From NCBI GenBank assembly GCA_016169945.1, contig JADLSH010000164.1, forward strand, positions 1,116,001 to 1,180,000: a DNA stretch of 64,000 nt, written 5' to 3'. The notes below the pieces were generated by a model. That model was not told where the DNA came from. It searched no databases and saw only the letters and a program-made list of their open reading frames with translations. Shown here one piece after another: positions 57,723-64,000 of the stretch. Positions within the stretch are counted from its first letter, which is position 1. Each line of letters begins with the position of its first letter. The translations under genes were made by a program, and so were the position numbers. This DNA is from Trachythela sp. YZ-2020. Its lineage: Eukaryota > Cnidaria > Anthozoa > Malacalcyonacea > Clavulariidae.

Positions 57723-57954
57723 TGTAACGTGCCGAGCACTCTACTTCTTAGACTATCATACTCACAACAGAGTCAGAGTGAAGAACCATATATTTGGTTA
57801 AAGTAGGTTAATTTATAGTACAGGTTTGTGTGACGTTAGCTTATCTTACAATTAGTTATTTACGTAATATGACGTGCGTCTACACCCTAAAGGAAACTAC
57901 ACCCTAATTAACATTATCAGCGCAACCGCAAAGATTCAACCCACGCACGCTACA
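57723..57954 (-). repeat. 5' LTR of the TRIM element
   Basis: In element sense it starts TGTAGCGTGCGTGGGTTG and ends GGCACGTTACA. It is the copy adjacent to the primer-binding site. Confidence 0.9.
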
Positions 57955-58255
57955 CTTCGCGTAAATAGTGCAGCCGAATGCCATTCATTTGATAAATGAC
58001 ATGTTTGTTTGCAAATAATTCGACCATGCGACTTGAGTGCTTTAAAAACAAGATCGATTGTTCTAGTTTGCATGGGTTGCCATCCTCTATCATGTGCAGA
58101 TAAGCTTGATAGGCCTAAAATCGAAAATTGCTTTATTTCAGATGAGGAGATTCAAGATTTTCAGTTAAATGACTAAAAATAGGAAAAGGGTATTTTCACA
58201 CTGCCAATTTCAACAGAAAAAATAGATCTGTCAATTAATATCATTAACTTTACCA

Positions 58256-58770
58256 CGTTTATAACTTCATTAAATGATACATTCTCTTCTCCAACAAATC
58301 TTCTGCAAGGCTGTTCCTCATACGGAGCTTGGCATTAAAGCAAAGTGGTCTTCTGTAAGCCTCTCATGAATTGGGCAAGTGTTGGCTCTCTGATCTCATT
58401 CGTAAGCTTCTTTCCAATATGCCCATAGTATATATTTCCCTGCTTTTGTGAAACACTTTACAGTCCCACTCAACGAACTTTTCTCCAAGTTGTTTCGCAG
58501 TTTCTTGAGATTATGCTACATTGATTTTGGATACTATTTATACCATAGGTGTAGATGGAGGGGCACGTCTTAATGCATCACTTCTATTAGAAAAGAGCAC
58601 TTTTCCCATGTGGGCATTGCATGTGGACCTCAAACTGCAACTGATGGAATACCTTGCAGTCCATTATAAACACCACAGGCTCTTCTGTCATCATGTTGGT
58701 TGCCAGAAGTGCAGCTTTATACACTGTCTGTTGGAATCTCCACCATCACATATCGAATTATAAATTAATG
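58256..58770 (-). pseudogene. degenerate unrecognised ORF
   Basis: Minus-strand coding-like pieces in different frames: MTEEPVVFIMDCKVFHQLQF (about 58690-58630), then QETAKQLGEKFVEWDCKVFH, YGHIGKKLTNEIREPTLAQF and NSLAEDLLEKRMYHLMK (about 58510-58270). Each shift costs one or two bases. It reads like a decayed transposon protein, but I cannot name the family. Confidence 0.35.
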
Positions 58771-59597
58771 ATTTATTTGGTTTACCACAATACAAATGGG
58801 TAATAGTTAACTAATATATAAGTAAATGTATAATAATAAAATGTTATTAGAAAGGTATATAAGTTAGTAGAAGAAACAATAATTTTGAACAAAAAGTGGT
58901 GAGGAAGCCCAAATAGAAACCAAAAGGCTTATTGGAATTTGGGCTACCTCATGTTATACTGATATTAAATACAAATTTTACAAAAAAAAAGCATCATGTG
59001 ACGTATTTGAAATAAATACATCAATTGAAATTATATGTAATGAGAAAAGAGAAGCAATTTTAACATATACTGAAATCTAAATACAGATGAAGAGTTACGT
59101 ACATCGGGATTCAACGTATTAAATAATTTAGGACCCTGATAATTTACCGAAAACTGACAAATATTTGTGCTACATTGGATGGCATAAAATTATTGCTTAC
59201 AATTGTCATTAGTGAATGCGTGTATGAAACTGTTTTTTACTTGTTCGTTTACAAGACTTCGTTTTACAGAGTTACACTCTCAAGCCTGTAAGGCACTAAT
59301 AGTAATAAGCCAAGAATCAAGATTACATCACTGTCATTAAAAGATGATGACTCTATTAAAACTGACTAAAGAGTAAAGTGAAGGACTAATTATGCTTTGC
59401 AACACATTCCATGGGTTTTTTATTCATCCTAGTTTATTGTTAACAAGTGATAACCTTGGCAGCTATTGTTAACATTGCTATTGATAAAATTTGCAAGCAA
59501 TTGTTTTTATAGTTATTGATATTGTTATAATAAGTGATGTATACATGCACTAGCTATAAAAGTGCCAAAGATATTAACAGAAATCACTTGCCTTTAG
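58771..59597. other. no gene seen
   Basis: AT-rich, with a short run of A at about 58981. No exon or element end recognised. Confidence 0.4.
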
Positions 59598-59738
59598 TCT
59601 TTACTGAAAGATGCTAACACCAAACTACAAGAAACAATGGAAGATATTTTGACTTATCTTGATCGGCAAAACTATCCAGAGAATTACATGAAGCAACAGA
59701 AGCGAGATCTCAGAAAAGAGCTGCAGATTTTATCTTAA
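59598..59738 (+). CDS. terminal exon, helical, possibly upstream part of the Ulp1-like gene
   Basis: After the acceptor CCTTTAG at 59597 the frame reads SLLKDANTKLQETMEDILTY, LDRQNYPENYMKQQKRDLRK and ELQILS, then TAA at 59736-59738. A charged helical segment of 46 codons. The stop codon lies inside the TTAA at 59735-59738 that marks the insertion site of a MITE. Whether the exon originally ended here is uncertain: without the MITE the TAA would still be present. Confidence 0.4.
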   Translation, partial: SLLKDANTKLQETMEDILTYLDRQNYPENYMKQQKRDLRKELQILS

Positions 59739-60757
59739 CTCTTAAATTACTGAATATTTTGGGCCTTTTTGTTGAATTTAGCAACCTTTACTTTCCACCA
59801 TGGAAAAAATGAAGTAAATGGCAATAACTAGGGCAAACCATACATTTTTGGAAAGCTTATAGAATAAAGTTTATGAAAAAAATAGTTTTGAAATATTTTT
59901 GGCGGTTCGTTGTATCCAGGGGGAGGGGGGATGAATGATGACTTTCCATGAATTATGATAAATTTTGTAATTGCACAATTTAGGATTATTGCAGTAAGTC
60001 AAGAAAAAACTTGTTTATTTCACAAGTAGCACAAAGTCGTACTAGAGGACCTTGTAAAAACATTTGGGACTTTTCGATTCGATCCACATTTTCATTTTGC
60101 AGAAATTTCACATTTAGAAAAATAAATATTTGTACAAAAATCCATGGCGACCATCTTGGATTTCTGAAATGCAGTAATTTTTACAACTGACACTTTGTGT
60201 TTACAATATATATGGTATATATAATCATACAAGACGTACAGGGGTCATATTACTCATATAGTTACCTCTTGTATGATAGTATACTAAAAATTCATACATC
60301 TACTTGCCCTATTGTATGATATTCAATACAATCTAATTGTAACACTTACTACATATTCCCAAGTACAACTGTGCAGAAATACTTGTCCTAATATAAGACA
60401 GTTTAATTTTTTCTGCAGATCCAAGTTCACTGTCAACATGAGCAACTAACTCCTTGTCATTTATAACAGATTTCTTCTCTAAAATCCATGCAAATAACCC
60501 TGAAACTGTTTCTTAACATTTCCACCATATTAGATTTCATCAACACGAAATTTGCAATGAACAAAAGCAGAATAACTTCACAAAATCTCAATAAAAACAA
60601 CCATATTTGTATTTATATGAATATGCGCCATTACTCTCCCAGTAATGCATTGCAGGTTTCAAAATCTCATGTACTCGCAAACCCGCTGAAAAACGGCAAA
60701 AATGTGAGAGGGCTGCTTTGGGGTCGTATAAGACCCCATCCGCCGTTTAAGAGTTAA
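59735..60757. mobile_element. TTAA-flanked MITE (piggyBac-type)
   Basis: TTAACTCTTAAA at the left and TTTAAGAGTTAA at the right, with TTAA at 59735-59738 and 60754-60757. AT-rich interior of about 1 kb without a convincing gene. The TTAACTCTT start resembles the piggyBac-type end at 43194. Confidence 0.7.
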
Positions 60758-60785
60758 ATGATGGTACACGTCCAACTTGTATTAA

Positions 60786-60850
60786 ACGGACACCCTCGGG
60801 GAATAGGTTAGTATCCGCTTAATAGGGGTGTCCGCTAAACAGAGGTTCTT
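60786..60850. repeat. GTGTCCG-containing inverted repeat
   Basis: TTAAACGGACACCCTCGGGG and AGGGGTGTCCGCTAAACAGAGG are partly mirrored. Strings of this type are common at ends of small DNA elements; family not assigned. Confidence 0.4.
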
Positions 60851-60867
60851 GTCAGTTTAAAGAACGA

Positions 60868-61067
60868 AGAGAAGACGATACTAAAATGTCCAAGAATGCT
60901 GAATGATCATCACATGAATGCTGCACGAAAACTACTGAAGAAAACGTTTCCACATGTCAGTGCCTTCAGGACATCATCTTATCCCAAACCTCATTTGTGA
61001 CCACACAGAATGAAGGAATACAGATCCATAACACTGGAGCATACCATTGGATTACATCATCATCGAT
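60868..61067 (+). pseudogene. Ulp1-like (C48) protease fragment
   Basis: One frame gives ILKCPRMLNDHHMNAARKLL, KKTFPHVSAFRTSSYPKPHL and a stop. Shifted by one frame, VTTQNEGIQIHNTGAYHWIT and SSSI follow. In Ulp1-type cysteine proteases carried by animal transposons, a LNDxHIxxA helix precedes GIQIHxxGxxHW, where the His of HW is catalytic. The Asp and Cys parts of the active site are missing. Broken fragment. Confidence 0.55.
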
Positions 61068-61090
61068 AGGTATATATAAATTATAGTTTA

Positions 61091-61142
61091 ATCTGCAGAC
61101 ATGTTTCGCTGTTTAATGGCTTGTCATAGCCTCCTCTGCAGG
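61091..61142 (-). ncRNA. hammerhead-like remnant
   Basis: The minus strand reads CAGCGAAACATGTCTGCAG, the 3' half of the 10.8-kb ribozyme, and a distant CTGCAG that could pair as stem I. The core is ATGACAA and stem III has lost its loop, so it cannot be a working ribozyme. It marks another Penelope pseudo-LTR; GTGTAGGTTTTGGTTTACGA at 61451, also seen near 8009, supports this. Confidence 0.35.
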
Positions 61143-61487
61143 CAACTCTTTGGCAAAAATATTATTAATATTTTTTTACCCTTTATCCCCAGTGATCTCT
61201 ATTAATCCCTAACTTTAAACTCATTTATAATTCTCCTTTTAATAAAATTTGCCGTTTTACAAATGAAGGAGGCTAGGCACGTCAGTTCAGTTTGGAATGC
61301 TGTCTAGATATGAAATGCCACAGTATTTAAACACATACATATGCTCTCACCACATGATTGTGGTAAACACTGAAACACCTTCATATCCAGATATACCTGA
61401 TGTGTCATAAAACCAAATTAATATATACATGTATATTAATATATATATATGTGTAGGTTTTGGTTTACGAAATGCAAAGTGTGCTCA

Positions 61488-63164
61488 CTAAAATATTGAA
61501 ATTCACTCGCAAATTGTAAAGTTCAAGCTTTGACTAAACAAAATAAAGGACAACTCTGTGCGCTGTATATCAAGAAATGTTTGGAAATTTAAGACTATCA
61601 AATGAATGGTTCTGCCGACTGTGCACACCCACCAGTTGCTAAGAAGCCTAAAACATCTGTGTAATTTTGTCTCCTCATTGTAAGAAATAAATCGCATTTA
61701 GACGCTATTTTCAACTTGCAATCATTTTGGTTTTAGATCAAGTAAGTTCTGTGATGTCAGTGTGTTTCTGTCTATAAACACTTAAAAACTGCTGCTGGCA
61801 GTCCGACCAAATTGCTATTGCATGGATCAAGCTTCGACGTGATAAAAGCATGTACCAGTTTTTCACATTCACTCTTGTTAGTATATTTTTCGGATCTTGC
61901 CAATGTTTTTTAATGCAAAATATGCAGACTTGCAAACGTTATTCACATGACTTGTCATCTGGAGGTGGGAATCAACACTAACTCCAAGATCTCGTACTTC
62001 CAATATAGGGGCAATGGCGACATTATTAACATTTTTAGTTTGTCGTGATGCTTGGGAAACCGTGATGTAAGATGGATAACTTTGGTCTTATCGGGATCAC
62101 AAGCCAGACCATTCTTGGCACACCAGATGAAAATATCGTTTATACATAATTCAATCTTAGAAAGCATGGCTTCTCAATCTTGCTTGGGATCAAAATGAAA
62201 TATCTTTGATTCTTACCGACTGACTGAGTACGATCCGAAAGATAGGACATTAACCATTTGAGCACTGTGCCATCAATTCCATAGCGATGACTAAGTCTAT
62301 CCAATAGCAACATATGATCAAAAGCAGAGGATAGATCTAAAAGAACCAAAACTTCGGTATGCAGATTGTCACTTAGCGAGAAAATGATTATCGATGAGGC
62401 AGCTCATCATTTGAGTGGATGCTACTTGTTCAAGAGTTTTAGAAAGGAAAGCTATATTGGTGATTGGACGGTAGTTCGAATACACATCAAAATCTAGTTT
62501 TTGTCTCTTGACAGATGGATGTGTAACACCTTTCTTTAAGGATGTTGGTAAGACTCCAGATGACAGTGACGTGTTTATAATTCTAGTGAGCAGACCCACT
62601 AGAACATCAACCGATTGCTTTACAACAGTAGTAGGTGCTGGATCAAGTGTGCAGGACTTAGGTTTAGATTGCTCAAAAATAATTTTAACGTAATGCTCGG
62701 AAACTGCAGAGAATTCACTGAATGAGGCTTCGCATTGGGAAGAGTTCATATTTATAGACATGTTCATTGAAGACAAACCAGACTTCTGTAAATTATCCCT
62801 CAATGTCAAAATCTTGGAGGAGAAAAAGTTGCGAAAACCTTCCGCCATGGACTGCAGAGATGCATTTGCAAGAAGACTAGGTAGCAGATAAGTTGATTTT
62901 ATTGGGTGCTCTTCGCTCAGTGCTGTGCGAAGAGATTGGGTGCTCTTTGCTCAGTGCTGTGCACACGTGCCTTTGTGAGCTCCGACAAATTTTAGTAAAC
63001 TTATCTTATAAAACCATTTTACTTTGCTATATTGACTGAGTGTTGACTGTCGCTAAAATATTGAAATTCACTCGCAAATTGTAAAGTTCAAGCTTTGACT
63101 AAACAAAATAAAGGACAACTCTGTGCGCTGTATATCAAGAAATGTTTGGAAATTTAAGACTATC
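61488..63164 (-). mobile_element. CR1-like LINE fragment between 112-bp direct repeats
   Basis: Minus-strand pieces of a non-LTR reverse transcriptase: MAEGFRNFFSSKILTLRDNL and NYRPITNIAFLSKTLEQVAS (62848-62369), VLLDLSSAFDHMLLLDRLSH and LKWLMSYLSDRTQSV (62346-62200), then WCAKNGLACDPDKTKVIHLT (about 62120) and SECEKLVHAFITS-like (about 61860). The segment with the catalytic YADD is deleted near 62165. Bases 61488-61599 and 63053-63164 are the same 112-bp sequence (CTAAAATATTGAAATTCACT to GACTATC). Confidence 0.8.
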
Positions 63165-63522
63165 CTGGGCTGGCGACCTTAATAGTTTAAAAGAGTTCGT
63201 AGAAGTTAACCTTAATCTACATGGAACTTGGACATCGCCAGCAAACGAAAATAAATTATTTGTAACAGAGAATCTAAAGATTACTTGGCTGAAGAACAAG
63301 AAATTTCTTGCGTTTGAGGGGAAAGATGCAACCAGAATTGCTAATTATTTGACTAATGCTATTATTTGGCTTTGGCTTGTGAGTGTTCAGGTCTTTCACC
63401 GGAGTTGGAGGGCTTGAAATTGGACTTGGTTATCCTGGACTCAAAATTCAGCCATAAAATTCAGGCCCTTGAGGAAACAATTTTACGCATGAACAAACCC
63501 GAGTTAAGAACAGCTAGCTGAC
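63142..63522 (+). pseudogene. transposon accessory ORF with coiled coil, frameshifted
   Basis: MFGNLRLSWAGDLNSLKEFV continues through NLNLHGTWTSPANENKLFVT and WLKNKKFLAFEGKDATRIAN to about 63375. A one-frame shift then gives ECSGLSPELEGLKLDLVILD and SKFSHKIQALEETILRMNKP, with a stop near 63522. The LHGTWTSPxxExKLF pattern recurs, as I recall, in cnidarian mobile-element proteins. Its 5' end overlaps the right copy of the 112-bp direct repeat, so the LINE may have split this gene. Confidence 0.5.
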
Positions 63523-63600
63523 TTACACAAATCTTTAAATAATGTACCTCTAAGTAAAGACCACAACATAAATGCCAACGACATAACGATTAATAGATAG

Positions 63601-63714
63601 CTTAAGATCTACGACGTCGACGTCATGCTAGGACGTCAGGGCCGAGCAGAAGACTGTGACTAGGACGTCGTCGTAAATAAACAAACATCTACTTAAGATT
63701 CACGACGTCTACCT
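63601..63714. promoter_or_regulatory. GACGTC cluster upstream of a transposase
   Basis: Five GACGTC palindromes occur in about 110 bp, within two direct copies of CTTAAGATYYACGACGTC (63601 and 63692). The next coding start is 45 bp away. It may be the subterminal repeat of a Harbinger-type element or a promoter; the sequence does not decide. Confidence 0.4.
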
Positions 63715-63759
63715 TTAAATTTGTAAACATTGTTAATACACATTATATTTTGAAATAAA

Positions 63760-64000
63760 ATGAACTTTAAAGAGACGCGTGAGTTCATTACCGTCTGTTA
63801 TGCTCTTGGAGATATAGACGAAGAAGAATATGCCATATTAAGCGAAACGTTCAAGTCACGAAACCCTGATTTTCCGTACAAGAGCTATGAAAAATTTAGC
63901 TTGAACAAAATGGACGAGGACAAATGTTTGGCTGAGTTTAGGTTCATGAAGCTGGACATTCCTGAACTCGCCGAAGCTTTAGGCATTCCTGACGTTATCA
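63760..64000 (+). CDS. PIF/Harbinger-like transposase, 5' end, partial
   Basis: From ATG at 63760 an uninterrupted frame of 80 codons runs off the window: MNFKETREFITVCYALGDID, then EEEYAILSETFKSRNPDFPY, KSYEKFSLNKMDEDKCLAEF and RFMKLDIPELAEALGIPDVI. The pattern FPYxxYExFxL...CxAEFRxxKxDIPxLAxAL is the N-terminal helical region of animal Harbinger-type nuclease proteins that precedes the DDE domain. No stop or frameshift is seen, so this may be a younger copy. The catalytic part lies beyond 64000. Confidence 0.75.
   Translation, partial: MNFKETREFITVCYALGDIDEEEYAILSETFKSRNPDFPYKSYEKFSLNKMDEDKCLAEFRFMKLDIPELAEALGIPDVI

Larger units (their letters stand above)
56253..57954 (-). mobile_element. 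TRIM-type LTR retrotransposon, complete, non-coding
   Basis: Two 232-bp direct repeats (56253-56484 and 57723-57954) begin TGTA and end TACA and differ at about 7 positions (about 3%). CTTC flanks both ends as a 4-bp target duplication. On the minus strand the 5' LTR (57954-57723) is followed after two bases by TGGTGCTCAGCGGTGGGA, the complement of a tRNA 3' end finishing in CACCA (primer site). Before the 3' LTR lies AAGAGGGGAAATAG, a polypurine tract. The 1238-bp interior has no gag or pol, so the element would need another element's proteins. Confidence 0.92.

Overview
This window looks like a repeat-laden stretch of an animal nuclear genome. It is AT-rich, its coding pieces are short exons with GT/AG borders, and I see no operons, bacterial gene starts or bacterial-type genes. 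The transposon mix is typical of an early-branching or marine invertebrate: Penelope-like elements with a GIY-YIG domain, a THAP9/P-type transposase, an EnSpm/CACTA gene of the Plavaka type, Mutator-like, hAT, piggyBac and PIF/Harbinger pieces, a CR1-like LINE, a tRNA-derived SINE and many MITEs. A cnidarian is my best guess. That is inference from family composition; no sequence fixes the species.

Layout. Bases 1-4.4 kb hold no gene I can support. From 4.5 to 10.0 kb there are plus-strand exons: a small two-exon gene, a frameshifted exon, and then a multi-exon gene made of phase-0 exons (three of exactly 63 nt, i.e. 21 residues) that ends in a compact 104-residue domain. Its introns carry a 66-bp-arm palindrome with a hammerhead-like motif and a MITE. 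From 10.6 to 15.6 kb lie Penelope pieces, including a pseudo-LTR with a complete hammerhead ribozyme and a head-to-head pair of truncated copies. Next come a broken Mutator-like transposase (16.7-18.8 kb), an unrecognised minus-strand ORF (19.5-20.1 kb), a P-type transposase fragment preceded by an exact 698-bp tandem duplication (22.4-24.3 kb) and a tRNA-derived SINE (24.6 kb).

From 38.6 down to 26.7 kb on the minus strand is one long EnSpm/CACTA (Plavaka-like) transposase gene of at least 15 exons. Its introns are full of MITEs, and a 2.23-kb block of exons is duplicated in tandem, with a 7-bp deletion in one copy. Starting about 130 bp away on the opposite strand is a small intact-looking coiled-coil gene of unknown function (38.7-41.0 kb). 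From 42 to 50 kb there are a short ORF, a piggyBac 5' remnant, a minisatellite fused to an unknown ORF, a divergently transcribed one-zinc-finger protein, an ORF with one in-frame stop, and a hAT C-terminus.

From 51.2 to 53.5 kb is a second Penelope cluster. It repeats the head-to-head architecture of the first and carries two more hammerhead-like motifs. It is followed by an unknown ORF with an in-frame TAG (53.5-54.9 kb), a complete TRIM-type LTR element (56.25-57.95 kb; 232-bp LTRs, tRNA-matching primer site, 4-bp target duplication), degenerate ORFs, a TTAA-flanked MITE sitting on a stop codon, an Ulp1-like fragment, a CR1-like LINE between 112-bp direct repeats, and the start of a Harbinger-like transposase that runs off the end.

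Few genes here look like host genes. The candidates are the 6.2-10.0 kb gene and the 38.7-41.0 kb gene, and either could itself be transposon cargo. The most distinctive signal is the set of hammerhead-type ribozyme motifs tied to Penelope-like sequence. No new gene system could be shown.
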